Shown: positions 17,509-26,452 of the stretch, in pieces
Numbering within the stretch: the stretch's first letter is position 1
Layout of the letters: each line of letters starts with the position of its first letter
NCBI RefSeq assembly: GCF_031822435.1
Contig: NZ_JAVQLW010000001.1
Span: forward strand, 505,501 to 569,500
DNA from: Paracoccus sp. MBLB3053
GTDB taxonomy: Bacteria; Pseudomonadota; Alphaproteobacteria; Rhodobacterales; Rhodobacteraceae
Direction of reading: 5' to 3'
Length of the DNA stretch: 64,000 nt
Program-made: the position numbers and the translations under genes
Notes under the pieces: generated by a model
What the model saw: the letters and a program-made list of their open reading frames with translations, nothing else
What the model was told of the DNA's origin: nothing
The model's database searches: none

Positions 17509-18870
17509 ATGGTTCAGATCTGGGCAGAGCGGGCCTTGTTGCCCGAAGGCTGGGCGGAAAATGTATTGGTCACGCTGGACCAGGGCCGCATCCAATCGGT
17601 CGAACCCGGTGCCTCCGCCGCCGGGCAGCGGGTCGGACTTTTGCTCCCGGCCATGGCGAACCTGCACAGCCACGCATTTCAACGTGCGATGGCGGGCCTG
17701 AGCGAGGCAAAAGGTCCCGAGCCCCGCGACACCTTCTGGACCTGGCGGCAGATCATGTACCGCTTTCTCGACCACCTGACCCCCGAGGACATCGAATCCA
17801 TCGCCGCCCTGGTGCAAATGGAGATGCTCGAGGCGGGCTACGCCACCAATGTCGAGTTCCACTACCTGCATCACCGCATCGGCGGCGGGCATTACGACAA
17901 TATCGCCGAGATGGCCGAGCGCATCGCGGCGGCAGCCAGCCACACTGGCATCGGCCTGACCCTGCTGCCCGTGCATTACCAGTTCGGCGGCACTGACCGT
18001 CGCGCGTTGATCCGCGGGCAGGACCGCTTCGGCACCACGCCCGAGGAGTTCCAGAAGCTGCTGGAAGCGGCCGAGGGCACGCTGGCACACCTGGACGGCG
18101 ATAGCGGTATCGGCATCGCCCCTCACTCGCTGCGCGCCGTCTCGCCCGAGGGTTTGCAGATGTGCGTTGACCTTCGCCCAACGCGGCCACTGCACATGCA
18201 CCTGGCCGAGCAGATCCCGGAAATCGAGGAAATCAGCGCCGCCTATGGCCGCCGACCGGTCGAATGGCTGCTCGACAATTTCGCGCCGGACAGTCGCTGG
18301 ACGCTGATCCACCTGACCCACATGACCGAAGACGAGACCCGTCGCCTCGCCGCCACAGGCACCGTCGCAGGCCTTTGCCCGATCACCGAATCGTCCCTTG
18401 GCGACGGCATCTTCAACGGCACGATCTGGGCCGAGGCGGGCGGACGCCTGGGCTTCGGCTCGGACAGCAACGTGCGCATCTCGCTGGTCGAAGAGTTGCG
18501 CACGCTGGAATACAGCCAGCGCCTGCGCGACCGGGGTCGGGCGATCCTGGCCGAGCCCGCGCGTTCGACGGGCCGCGTGATCTACGAGGCAGGGCTGGAG
18601 GGCGGCGCAAGCGCGGCGGGGCGCGAAACCGGGGCGATTGCATCGGGGCTATGGGCCGACCTTTGCGCGGTGGACCTGCAGAACCCGGTGATGTTCGGAC
18701 GTGACGGTGACCGGATGCTCGACAGCCTGATCTTTGCCGGGCATGACGGACTGGTCCGCGATGTCTGGTCGGCGGGTCGCCATGTCGTTCGTGAAGGCCG
18801 TCATGTCGCGGGGGACCGGATCATTGCGGATTACCTCGCGACAATTTCCCGCGTGCAGGAGCGCATGTGA
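17509..18870 (+). CDS. hutF: Formimidoylglutamate deiminase
   Basis: 453 residues, amidohydrolase superfamily. The metal-binding motif [14 protein letters not shown] near residue 53 is diagnostic, with [11 protein letters not shown] and later [16 protein letters not shown] supplying further active-site residues. It deiminates N-formimidoyl-glutamate to N-formyl-glutamate, feeding HutG. Its ATG is preceded by AAGG. It reads away from hutI, and its last bases overlap hutC (GTGA, 18867-18870). Confidence 0.95.
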   Translation: MVQIWAERALLPEGWAENVLVTLDQGRIQSVEPGASAAGQRVGLLLPAMANLHSHAFQRAMAGLSEAKGPEPRDTFWTWRQIMYRFLDHLTPEDIESIAALVQMEMLEAGYATNVEFHYLHHRIGGGHYDNIAEMAERIAAAASHTGIGLTLLPVHYQFGGTDRRALIRGQDRFGTTPEEFQKLLEAAEGTLAHLDGDSGIGIAPHSLRAVSPEGLQMCVDLRPTRPLHMHLAEQIPEIEEISAAYGRRPVEWLLDNFAPDSRWTLIHLTHMTEDETRRLAATGTVAGLCPITESSLGDGIFNGTIWAEAGGRLGFGSDSNVRISLVEELRTLEYSQRLRDRGRAILAEPARSTGRVIYEAGLEGGASAAGRETGAIASGLWADLCAVDLQNPVMFGRDGDRMLDSLIFAGHDGLVRDVWSAGRHVVREGRHVAGDRIIADYLATISRVQERM

Positions 18871-19568
18871 CCGAAAGATCCGCCAGCAAGGCCCAATCCA
18901 TCGTCACCGAGGTACGCCGCCGAATCGTGGACCGCGAGTGGCGGCAGGGCGACCGCATTCCGGACGAGGCCGAACTCGCGATCGAGTTCGGCGTGGCCCG
19001 CGCGACGGTGAACAAGGCCCTGCAATTGCTCGCCGAAGAAGGGCTTCTGGAACGCAAGCGCAGAGCGGGAACCCATGTGACGGTGAACCCGGCACGCAAG
19101 GCCACGCTGACCATCCCGATCGTGCGCGAACAGATCGAGGGTGCCGGCATGGCCTATAGCCACCGCATCATTGCCCAGAACCGCAGCGCCGCCCCCGCCG
19201 ATATCGCCGCTCGGATGGACCTTGCACGGGACCAGATGATGATCCATCTGCGCACCGTCCATTACGGGGACGAAAAGCCATTTCAGGTCGAGGATCGCTG
19301 GATCAACCCGATCGCCGCTCCGGGCGCGGAGGACGTGGATTTCCAGCGCATCAATCCGAATGAGTGGCTCGTGCGCAACTTTCCCTGGTCGCGGGGAGAC
19401 ATCGCCTTTTCCGCCGAAAATGCCAATGCGCGCGATGCCCGGCTGCTGGAAACGCGACAGGGAACGGCTTTGCTGATCCTGCAACGGACGACATGGAACG
19501 ATCAGGGCGCGATCACCTCGGTTCGCCTTGCGTTTCATCCCGGCTACTGCATGAGGGCCATTCCCTAG
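18867..19568 (+). CDS. hutC: Histidine utilisation repressor, GntR/HutC family
   Basis: 233 residues beginning at GTG 18867, overlapping the hutF stop. An N-terminal GntR winged helix (QSIVTEVRRRIVDREWRQGDRIPDEAELAIEFGVARATVNKAL) is joined to a UTRA ligand-binding domain (about 90-230). In the family, urocanate binds the UTRA domain and releases DNA. Here the likely targets are the repeats at 17445-17483. Co-transcription with hutF would give autoregulation. Confidence 0.94.
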   Translation: MTERSASKAQSIVTEVRRRIVDREWRQGDRIPDEAELAIEFGVARATVNKALQLLAEEGLLERKRRAGTHVTVNPARKATLTIPIVREQIEGAGMAYSHRIIAQNRSAAPADIAARMDLARDQMMIHLRTVHYGDEKPFQVEDRWINPIAAPGAEDVDFQRINPNEWLVRNFPWSRGDIAFSAENANARDARLLETRQGTALLILQRTTWNDQGAITSVRLAFHPGYCMRAIP

Positions 19569-19631
19569 TCCGGCTTCACTTTTTGCAGGCGTTTGTCTAA
19601 TAGGCTTGCCAATCCCATAAAAGGTAAAGCC

Positions 19632-20420
19632 ATGGCCAGCGCCAATCTCAACATCATGATCAAGGCCGCGCGCAAGGCGGGCCGCAGCCTCGTCAAGGAC
19701 TTCCGCGAAGTCGAGAACCTTCAGGTCAGCGTCAAGGGCGCGGGCGATTTCGTCAGCCGCGCCGACCGCGAGGCAGAGCGCATCATCAAGGAAGAACTGC
19801 GCGGCGCCCGCCCGAATTACGGCTGGATCGGCGAGGAAACCGGCGAGGAAGCCGGCGAGGACCCGACCCGTCGCTGGATCGTGGACCCGCTTGACGGCAC
19901 CACGAACTTCCTGCACGGCCTGCCCCATTGGGCGATCAGCATCGCGCTGGAACACAAGGGCGAAATCGTTGCGGCCGTAGTCTACGATGCTGCCAAGGAC
20001 GAGATGTATACCGCCGAAAAGGGCGACGGAGCCTTCCTGAACGACCGCCGCATCCGCGTCTCGGGCCGCCGCCAGATGATCGAATCGATCTTCGCGACCG
20101 GCGTCCCGTTCGGCGGCCGTGGCACCTTGCCCGCCACGATCCGCGACCTGAGCCGGCTGATGCCGGTGACTGCGGGCGTGCGTCGCTGGGGCGCCGCCTC
20201 TCTCGATCTGGCCTATGTCGCATCGGGCCGATTCGATGGCTACTGGGAACGCGGGATCAATTCGTGGGATGTCGCGGCCGGCATCCTGCTGGTGAAAGAG
20301 GCAGGCGGGTTCGTCGAATCGATTCGCTCCGAAGAAAATCCGGTCGAATCGGGCTCGATCATCGCGGGCAATGCGCAGCTCTTCGAGCCCTTCGCGGAAA
20401 TCATCCGTAGCCGCGACTAA
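19632..20420 (+). CDS. suhB: Inositol monophosphatase family protein (SuhB-like)
   Basis: 262 residues from ATG 19632 (MASANLNIMIKAARKAG, the typical start). The metal-binding motifs are intact: GEETGEE around residue 68, DPLDGTTNFLHG around residue 84 and WDVAAGILLVKEAGG near residue 210. Members are Mg-dependent phosphatases of inositol-1-phosphate and related substrates, and SuhB also acts with ribosomal RNA transcription complexes. Which role applies here is not decidable. It follows hutC by 63 bases and is probably a separate unit. Confidence 0.92.
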   Translation: MASANLNIMIKAARKAGRSLVKDFREVENLQVSVKGAGDFVSRADREAERIIKEELRGARPNYGWIGEETGEEAGEDPTRRWIVDPLDGTTNFLHGLPHWAISIALEHKGEIVAAVVYDAAKDEMYTAEKGDGAFLNDRRIRVSGRRQMIESIFATGVPFGGRGTLPATIRDLSRLMPVTAGVRRWGAASLDLAYVASGRFDGYWERGINSWDVAAGILLVKEAGGFVESIRSEENPVESGSIIAGNAQLFEPFAEIIRSRD

Positions 20421-20479
20421 GAGCCGTTGACCTTTCCTCGGGGCGGGAGCAAGGCTTCCATACCAGAGGAAAGCCCGTC

Positions 20480-21445
20480 ATGACCGATAACAGCCAGACG
20501 GGGCCACTGATGGCCCCGCCAGCACAACCTCCTGCGGTTCCGCCACCCCAGGCAGAACCCCTTGTCGACCGACAGGGCAGCGCGATCATGCTGATCTGTG
20601 GCGCGTCCTTCATCTTCGCGACACAAGACGGGATTTCGCGCCACCTCGGCGCGACCTATTCGCCTGTCTTCATCACGATGGTGCGATACTGGTTCTTCAC
20701 GCTGTTCGTGGTCGCGATCTGCCTGCGCCAGCCGAACGGGCTTCGCATGGCGATGCGCAGCAAGCGACCCTGGCTGCAAATCGCACGGGGCGTGATCCTT
20801 GCCCTGGAAATCGTCGTCACCATCGAGGCGTTCGTGCGCCTGGGGCTGATCAATACCCATGCGATCTTCGCCTGCTACCCGCTGTTGATATCGATCCTGT
20901 CCGGCCCCGTGCTGGGTGAAAAGGTCGGCTGGCGCCGCTGGCTGGCTGTCGCTGTCGGTTTCTGCGGCATCCTGATCGTGCTCAAGCCAGGCAGTGGAGT
21001 GTTTTCGGCAAATGCGGCCCTGCCGTTCCTGGGGGCCGTCATGTTCGCGGTATACGGCTTGATGACGCGCATGGTCGCGCGTGACGACACTGCCATCGTC
21101 AGCTTCTTCTGGACCTCGGTGATCGGCGCCATCACCATGACCATCATCGGCATTCGCAGCTGGGAACCGATTGCCAAGGCGGACATTCCCTGGCTGCTCA
21201 CGCTGTGCGCCTGCGCGGCGACCGCGCATTTCATGCTCATCAAGGCCTATGAGATGGCCGAGGCTTCGGCCCTTCAGCCCTTTTCCTACACCCAACTCGT
21301 ATGGGTCAGCATCTTCGGCGTGCTGATCTTTGGCGAGACATTGGCGCCCAATGTCGCAATCGGCGGCCTCATCGTCGTCGGAGCCGGTCTGTTTACCTGG
21401 TGGCGGTCTCGCCAGCGAGAGAAGGCTGCCCTGGCCCGGTCGTAG
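20480..21445 (+). CDS. DMT-superfamily (EamA) transporter
   Basis: 321 residues. A ~30-residue Pro-rich N-terminus is followed by about ten membrane helices forming two EamA repeats. GAGGAAA precedes the ATG at 20480. The family exports small metabolites, and the substrate is unknown. The last 53 bases overlap the 3' end of the opposing lytic transglycosylase gene, so any terminator for either gene must lie inside the other's coding region. Confidence 0.88.
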   Translation: MTDNSQTGPLMAPPAQPPAVPPPQAEPLVDRQGSAIMLICGASFIFATQDGISRHLGATYSPVFITMVRYWFFTLFVVAICLRQPNGLRMAMRSKRPWLQIARGVILALEIVVTIEAFVRLGLINTHAIFACYPLLISILSGPVLGEKVGWRRWLAVAVGFCGILIVLKPGSGVFSANAALPFLGAVMFAVYGLMTRMVARDDTAIVSFFWTSVIGAITMTIIGIRSWEPIAKADIPWLLTLCACAATAHFMLIKAYEMAEASALQPFSYTQLVWVSIFGVLIFGETLAPNVAIGGLIVVGAGLFTWWRSRQREKAALARS

Positions 21446-23573
21446 CGCCACGCTGGATGTCGGTGCCCGCGTTCGCCTCTTCGATAGGCGGCGGCGCGCC
21501 GACCACCTCGGCCAGCACCCCACCTGCCGCATAATGGACGAGCGCCCGAGCGGACATCGGCGGACGGCTGGAGAAGGCCAGCCTGATCGGCGGCTGCGGC
21601 GGCAAGGGCATCATCCCACCACCCGTGAGATCATAGGTCGGCACGATCGGCGCCGGGTGCCCCATGATGCGCGCGCGGTAGACGGGCAGCGCCTCGGTCA
21701 CTCGCATGACGTAATTGCGCGTCTCGTCGAAGGGGATCAGTTCGACCCAGTCCACGGGGTCGGCCGTCTTGCGCAGGTCGCCGAAATCCTGAAGCCAGCG
21801 GGCCGATCGTCCGGGGCCGGCATTGTAGCCCGCGCTGACCAGCGCGATCGAGGGCCCGAACCGATCGCGCAGGCCCTGCAGATAGGCCGCGCCCAGGCGT
21901 GCATTATAGGTCGCATCCTGCGTCAGCCGCGGCTGATCATAGGGCTCGCCGATCTTTCGCGCCATGTCCCTTGCCGTGCCGGGCATGACCTGCATCAGCC
22001 CCAGCGCCCCGGCATGGGACGAAACGCCATGGTTGAATTCGCTTTCCCGTCGGGCGATCGACATCACGAGCTCGGAAGGCAGCCCCAAAGGCTTGGTCTC
22101 GAGACCCGTCAGCGGAAAATAGGCGGCGGGGTAGATGACGCCCTTGGCCGCCGCGGCCTTGGCAAGGCGCAGCGCGTTCCAAGGCCGCCCGACTTCGAGC
22201 ATCAACCGCGCCATTCTCCCGATATCTTCGGGTTCTGCAGTTTCGGCCAAGTGAAGGAAGAAGCGGGCCGCCAGATCGGCGTCTCCTGCCGCAAGAAGCC
22301 AGGCCCCTGCCTGCCACACCTGATTATACCGCAGGGCACTGCCTCGCCATTCCGGGAGGGTCTCTTCGGCGCGCCCGGCAACCGCCAGATCGGGTTGCAT
22401 GGGCTGACGCAGCTTCTCGGCGGAAAGCTGTCCATAATAGGCCGTCTGCCAGGTTGCGGAATGCCGAAAGGCCTTTCCTGCGGCCTCCGTTTCCCCCGCG
22501 ACCTCATGCGCACGACCCTGCCAGTACAGGGCCCGTGACAGGGAAATCGGACTGCTGACACCGGCCTCGAGACGCTGGAAATGGATCAGCGCGCGATCGC
22601 TCGCCCCTTGTTTCAAGGCGGCATAGCCCGCAAGCCATTCCAGATCGATGAAATCCTCGCCGCCTTCGTGCAGGAAATTGCCTGCCGCCAGCTTCTCGGC
22701 CAAGGGCCAGTCGCCCTCGCGCATCGCGGCACGGGCAAAGTCGGCGCGCTTGTCGGCCCAGATCGCCGGGTCGCGCAGCGCCTCGGCGCTGGTGGAACGC
22801 TCAAGCATCAGGTCGCGGGCCGGTTCAGGCAGCTTCGCCGCGATGCGCCACAGAAAGCGATCCATCGCCAGCCCGGCATCGTTTCGAAGAGCTTCCGGCA
22901 GGGCGAGGATCAGTGCGTCCACTCCCTCCTGGCGCGACTGAAGGGCGATCCGCGCGCGTCCGACGCCCTGTGCGTCATCGCTCGCAAGCGGCAGGACAGC
23001 CTTGGCCGATTGCCATTCACCCAGATCCAGCAGCTTGGCCAGACGTGCGTCGTGAATGTCGATGAGGTCGGCGCCGTAAATGGCGACAAAATTCGCGCTG
23101 TCATCTTCGGACAGCGCCTGGTTCGTCCAGAAGCGCGCCATTTCGGCCTTGGCCGCTGCAGGGTCGGTACTGGCCAGCGCAGTGATCAGCGCCTTGGCCC
23201 CGATCAGCGTATCCGGCCGCCGCTCGCCGAACCAGTCGATGATCTCGGCGGCAGGCAGGTCCGTGCGCAGCAGCGCATCGCCCCGGCGGTAAAGCAGCGC
23301 CATCCCCGGCCAGTCCCGGTGCTTGCGCGCAAACTCCAGATACTCCGGCCAGCGTCCTTGCCCGGCACGCAATCGGTGCCAATCCACCAGGGCCGAGGCC
23401 ATCGGACCCGAGCTTTCTGCATGATCCGCGGCATCGACCCAATCGCGCGCACCAACGGCGGCAAGGGCGCGCGCAATCGCAGCCGCGTCCTCGGCCGCAG
23501 CCGACAACGGAAAGGCCGCCAGGCACGCAGCCAGCGACCAGCGCAGAATCCTGTCGCGCAAAGGATACATCAT
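21393..23573 (-). CDS. slt: Soluble lytic murein transglycosylase
   Basis: 726 residues from the ATG-ATG pair at 23573/23570, behind AAGGAACCC; the GTG or ATG further upstream is in GC-repeat DNA. A signal peptide ([20 protein letters not shown]) leads into a long alpha-helical superhelix typical of Slt70. A C-terminal catalytic domain follows with [21 protein letters not shown] (catalytic glutamate in RRESEF) and [10 protein letters not shown]. It cleaves peptidoglycan glycan strands with anhydro-muramyl formation in the periplasm. The C-terminal ~100 residues are Pro-rich. Confidence 0.92.
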   Translation of the reverse strand: MMYPLRDRILRWSLAACLAAFPLSAAAEDAAAIARALAAVGARDWVDAADHAESSGPMASALVDWHRLRAGQGRWPEYLEFARKHRDWPGMALLYRRGDALLRTDLPAAEIIDWFGERRPDTLIGAKALITALASTDPAAAKAEMARFWTNQALSEDDSANFVAIYGADLIDIHDARLAKLLDLGEWQSAKAVLPLASDDAQGVGRARIALQSRQEGVDALILALPEALRNDAGLAMDRFLWRIAAKLPEPARDLMLERSTSAEALRDPAIWADKRADFARAAMREGDWPLAEKLAAGNFLHEGGEDFIDLEWLAGYAALKQGASDRALIHFQRLEAGVSSPISLSRALYWQGRAHEVAGETEAAGKAFRHSATWQTAYYGQLSAEKLRQPMQPDLAVAGRAEETLPEWRGSALRYNQVWQAGAWLLAAGDADLAARFFLHLAETAEPEDIGRMARLMLEVGRPWNALRLAKAAAAKGVIYPAAYFPLTGLETKPLGLPSELVMSIARRESEFNHGVSSHAGALGLMQVMPGTARDMARKIGEPYDQPRLTQDATYNARLGAAYLQGLRDRFGPSIALVSAGYNAGPGRSARWLQDFGDLRKTADPVDWVELIPFDETRNYVMRVTEALPVYRARIMGHPAPIVPTYDLTGGGMMPLPPQPPIRLAFSSRPPMSARALVHYAAGGVLAEVVGAPPPIEEANAGTDIQRGATTGPGQPSLAGETATR

Positions 23574-23592
23574 GGGTTCCTTTCTGCGGGCT

Positions 23593-23607
23593 CGCGCGCG
23601 CGCGCGC
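23593..23607. repeat. Alternating CG tract (seven CG plus C)
   Basis: A 15-base pure alternating cgcgcg... run sits in the 103-base divergent region between the transglycosylase and dapA. It is a simple-sequence tract able to adopt Z-DNA under supercoiling. It also makes a spurious Arg-Ala repeat in the upstream extension of the transglycosylase frame. Confidence 0.6.
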
Positions 23608-23676
23608 AACTCACATCCTTGGCAATCGACGCGCCCGGATGTAAGGCCAAGCGGAAATCAAACTCAGGATACCGTC

Positions 23677-24552
23677 ATGTTCAAAGGCTCTCTGCCCGCG
23701 CTGGTTACGCCATTCACCCCCGACGGGGAGCTGGATCTCCCTGCGCTCGAGAAGCTGGTCGAGTGGCATATCTCGGAAGGCAGCCACGGGCTAGTTCCCG
23801 TCGGCACCACCGGCGAAAGCCCCACCCTGAGCCATGACGAACATCGCAAGGTCGTGGAAGAGGTCGTCCGCCTCGTCGCCGGTCGCATCCCGGTCATCGC
23901 GGGCGCGGGTTCGAACTCGACCCGCGAAGGGATCGGGCTGATCCAGCATGCCCAGGAAGCCGGCGCCGATGCCGCGCTGGTCGTCACCCCCTATTACAAC
24001 AAGCCAACGCAGGCAGGGCTGATCGCGCATTATGCCGCGCTGCACGATGCCTCGGACCTGCCGATCATCATCTACAACATCCCAGGCCGCTCGGTCATCG
24101 ACATGTCGCCCGAAACCATGGGCGAACTGGCGAAGCTTTCACGCATCATCGGGGTCAAGGACGCGACCGGCAAGCTTGAGCGCGTCTCGATGCAGCGCGC
24201 GACCTGCGGCGCCGATTTCGTCCAGCTTTCGGGCGAGGATGCGACTGCGCTTGGCTTCAACGCCCATGGCGGCGTGGGCTGCATCTCGGTCACGGCGAAT
24301 GTCGCGCCGAAGCTCTGTGCGCAGTTCCAGGAAGCCACCTTGGCCGGCGATTACGCAAAGGCGCTGGAATTCCAGGACAAGCTGATGCCGCTGCATGTCG
24401 CCATCTTCCTTGAACCCGGCGTCGCGGGCGCCAAATACGCCATGTCGAAACTGGGTCTCTGCTCGGAGCGCGTGCGCCTGCCGCTGGTCGGCCTGACGGC
24501 CCCGACAATGGCCGCGATCGACAAGGCCATGGCACATGCCGGCCTGATCTGA
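23677..24552 (+). CDS. dapA: 4-hydroxy-tetrahydrodipicolinate synthase
   Basis: 291 residues from ATG 23677 ([13 protein letters not shown], canonical). A TIM barrel carries [13 protein letters not shown], the catalytic tyrosine in YYNKPTQ and the Schiff-base lysine in GVKDATG. It condenses pyruvate with aspartate semialdehyde, the first committed step to diaminopimelate and lysine, so it supplies cell-wall precursor. The 35-residue upstream frame extension through the CG tract is not family-like and was left out. A clear terminator follows. Confidence 0.97.
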   Translation: MFKGSLPALVTPFTPDGELDLPALEKLVEWHISEGSHGLVPVGTTGESPTLSHDEHRKVVEEVVRLVAGRIPVIAGAGSNSTREGIGLIQHAQEAGADAALVVTPYYNKPTQAGLIAHYAALHDASDLPIIIYNIPGRSVIDMSPETMGELAKLSRIIGVKDATGKLERVSMQRATCGADFVQLSGEDATALGFNAHGGVGCISVTANVAPKLCAQFQEATLAGDYAKALEFQDKLMPLHVAIFLEPGVAGAKYAMSKLGLCSERVRLPLVGLTAPTMAAIDKAMAHAGLI

Positions 24553-24575
24553 GGCGATCTTCGCAGGAGCTTTGA

Positions 24576-24604
24576 GCCGCGACCAGGCACCGGTCGCGGC
24601 TTTT
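24576..24604 (+). terminator. Rho-independent terminator of dapA
   Basis: A nine-base stem (gccgcgacc at 24576-24584, ggtcgcggc at 24592-24600) with a 7-base loop is followed by TTTT. It starts 23 bases after the dapA stop and precedes the opposing CAP-domain gene. Confidence 0.85.
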
Positions 24605-24611
24605 CCATGCC

Positions 24612-25196
24612 TTACTTCGGTGCCGAATAAACCACGGACCAATAGGCATGACGCCCATCGGCCGAATAGGCGCGGCCAATCCCCATTTCCCTCATCTGGG
24701 GGATCACCATATTCTCGCGGTGCCGTGCAGAGGTCGCCCATTCATGCAGCACCCCCTCAAGATCGAACAGCGAGGCTGACCCGGCAGCAATGTTCTCGGC
24801 CGTGATACGCGGTCTGTAGCCAAGCTGCTTGACCCGCATTCCCGGGCCGGTCGAGGCCACGCCGCGATGATCCATCACTCCGCGTCCCGCCATGTCGCAG
24901 GCTTGCTGTTCAGCCGCTTTCTGCAACTTGGAATTGACGCGAAGCATCGGCAGCCCTTCCGCAGCGCGAACGGCATTCGTCCGGTCGAGTGCACGAGCGG
25001 CTTCGGACGAATTCAGAGCCTCGCATCTTGCACTGCTGGCAAAGGCAACACTCACAGCTTCGTGCCCGTCCGTGCGGACGATACCGCGGGGCGTGGCCGG
25101 ATTGGTCGAGACGGAGGCTTCCTGGATCGAAGCAGTTTGAGGCGCGCCGCACGAAACCAATGAGGCAAGGGCGGCAAGAACAAGGATATGGCGCAT
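24612..25196 (-). CDS. CAP/SCP-domain lipoprotein
   Basis: 194 residues from ATG 25196 (MRHILVLAALASLVSCG). The lipobox LVSC predicts cleavage before Cys16 and lipid anchoring. The CAP (cysteine-rich secretory/PR-1) domain covers about residues 65-194, with MDHRGVAS, HEWATSARHRENMV and YWSVVYSAPK as the usual conserved blocks. Bacterial CAP proteins are envelope-associated with mostly unknown function. The longer frame start at 25265 would bury the signal sequence. Confidence 0.85.
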   Translation of the reverse strand: MRHILVLAALASLVSCGAPQTASIQEASVSTNPATPRGIVRTDGHEAVSVAFASSARCEALNSSEAARALDRTNAVRAAEGLPMLRVNSKLQKAAEQQACDMAGRGVMDHRGVASTGPGMRVKQLGYRPRITAENIAAGSASLFDLEGVLHEWATSARHRENMVIPQMREMGIGRAYSADGRHAYWSVVYSAPK

Positions 25197-25307
25197 TCTG
25201 ACAACATGTTGCTGATATCGCGCCAAGATAGGTTGGGCGCGATAAAATTCAACCATAGATTGCAATTTCGGCGCTACAGCGAGCCTTCCTTGTGCAGAGC
25301 CAGGCGA

Positions 25308-25685
25308 TCACTGCCGCGGCAGGTTCTCATGCGCGGGGTCTCCAAAGGTTGACCAGGTTTTGCCGGGTTCAGGTGCGGGGATGTCATCGGGGTGCCAATT
25401 CATGTGCAGGTTCGCCTTGGCGACGATATTCCCCGTGACCGGAGCGGTCAGGAACAGGAACAGCGTGATCAGCAACTCATGCCACGTCAGTTGCCCATGT
25501 TCGAGCGGAAACCAGACCAGCGAGGCGATCAGCACCGCCCCCACGCCCAGCGTCGCGGATTTGGTGGGCGCGTGCAGCCGGGTCATCTGATCGGGAAGCT
25601 TCACCAGGCCGTAGGACCCGACGAACCCAAAGAAGCCCCCCACCACCAGCAGGACCGAGACGATGATTTCCCCGATCAGTTCCAT
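25308..25685 (-). CDS. mnhG: Na+/H+ (K+/H+) antiporter subunit G, Mrp/Pha type
   Basis: 125 residues from the second ATG (MELIGEIIVSVLL), which sits six bases after AGGAG; the first ATG at 25691 abuts that site. About three membrane helices are present, with the family signature GLVKLPDQMTRLHAPTKSATLGVG. The C-terminal 45 residues are hydrophilic. It is the last gene of the antiporter operon, a small accessory subunit required for the complex in other bacteria. Confidence 0.93.
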   Translation of the reverse strand: MELIGEIIVSVLLVVGGFFGFVGSYGLVKLPDQMTRLHAPTKSATLGVGAVLIASLVWFPLEHGQLTWHELLITLFLFLTAPVTGNIVAKANLHMNWHPDDIPAPEPGKTWSTFGDPAHENLPRQ

Positions 25686-25694
25686 ACCCATCTC

Positions 25695-25964
25695 CTATTC
25701 GATGATGTCGCCGCGCAGGATGAATTTCCCGTAGGCGACGGTCGAAATGAAGCCGACCATCGCAAACAGCAGCGAGGCCTCGAAATACATGCCGGTGCCC
25801 TTGTCGATGCCGAACAGCGCGAGCAGCGCGATGGCATTGATCGTCATCGTATCCAGCGCCAAGACCCGGTCCGCGATACCGGGCGCGAAGACGACCCGAT
25901 ACAGGCAGAAAAGCATCGCGAGCCCGAAGCACATATAGGCAAATCCAAGGGCCATACCGATCAT
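25695..25964 (-). CDS. mnhF: Mrp/Pha antiporter subunit F
   Basis: 89 residues, three membrane helices, with DRVLALDTMTINAIALLALFGI in the middle as in other MnhF/PhaF proteins. Its start overlaps the mnhE stop by 4 bases. It is an accessory membrane subunit of the multi-subunit antiporter. Confidence 0.93.
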   Translation of the reverse strand: MIGMALGFAYMCFGLAMLFCLYRVVFAPGIADRVLALDTMTINAIALLALFGIDKGTGMYFEASLLFAMVGFISTVAYGKFILRGDIIE

Positions 25965-26452
25965 TCGAAGATCTCCTTCAGCCGCGCCTCATATCGGGTC
26001 TTGATCTCGTCTACGACCTCGGTCGGGTCGGGAGCATGCAGGCAATGGACAAGCAGCGCATGGCCATCCTCGGACAGATCGCAAGTCAGTGTTCCGGGCG
26101 TCAGCGTGATCGTCGAGGCAAGCGCCGTGATCGCCTCGGGTTGACGCAACTCCAGCGGAACCACGATCCATGCCGGTTTGAGATCGCGACGGCGCTTGAA
26201 CAGGACGATACTTGCGACGGCGAAATTCGCCCTCACGATATCCAACATCACCAGAAGCAAATAGGCCGGGACCTTGGCCGGCGATTTCAACCGGGCCGTG
26301 TCGGGCCAATAGGGCGCCGTCATGATCGGGATGATGATCCCCAGCATGACCGCAAAGACCAGCGAGCCGACGGCCCAGCGATTGACGAGAAGCATCCAGA
26401 CGGCGATCAGGACCAGCGACAGATAGGGATGCGGCAGCAGGCGGCGGATCAT
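25961..26452 (-). CDS. mnhE: Mrp/Pha antiporter subunit E
   Basis: 163 residues. N-terminal membrane helices (PYLSLVLIAVWMLLVNRWAVGSLVFAVMLG) are followed by a cytoplasmic domain with the family stretch ALASTITLTPGTLTCDLSEDG. It overlaps mnhD and mnhF by 4 bases on either side, as expected for a co-translated complex. Confidence 0.93.
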   Translation of the reverse strand: MIRRLLPHPYLSLVLIAVWMLLVNRWAVGSLVFAVMLGIIIPIMTAPYWPDTARLKSPAKVPAYLLLVMLDIVRANFAVASIVLFKRRRDLKPAWIVVPLELRQPEAITALASTITLTPGTLTCDLSEDGHALLVHCLHAPDPTEVVDEIKTRYEARLKEIFE

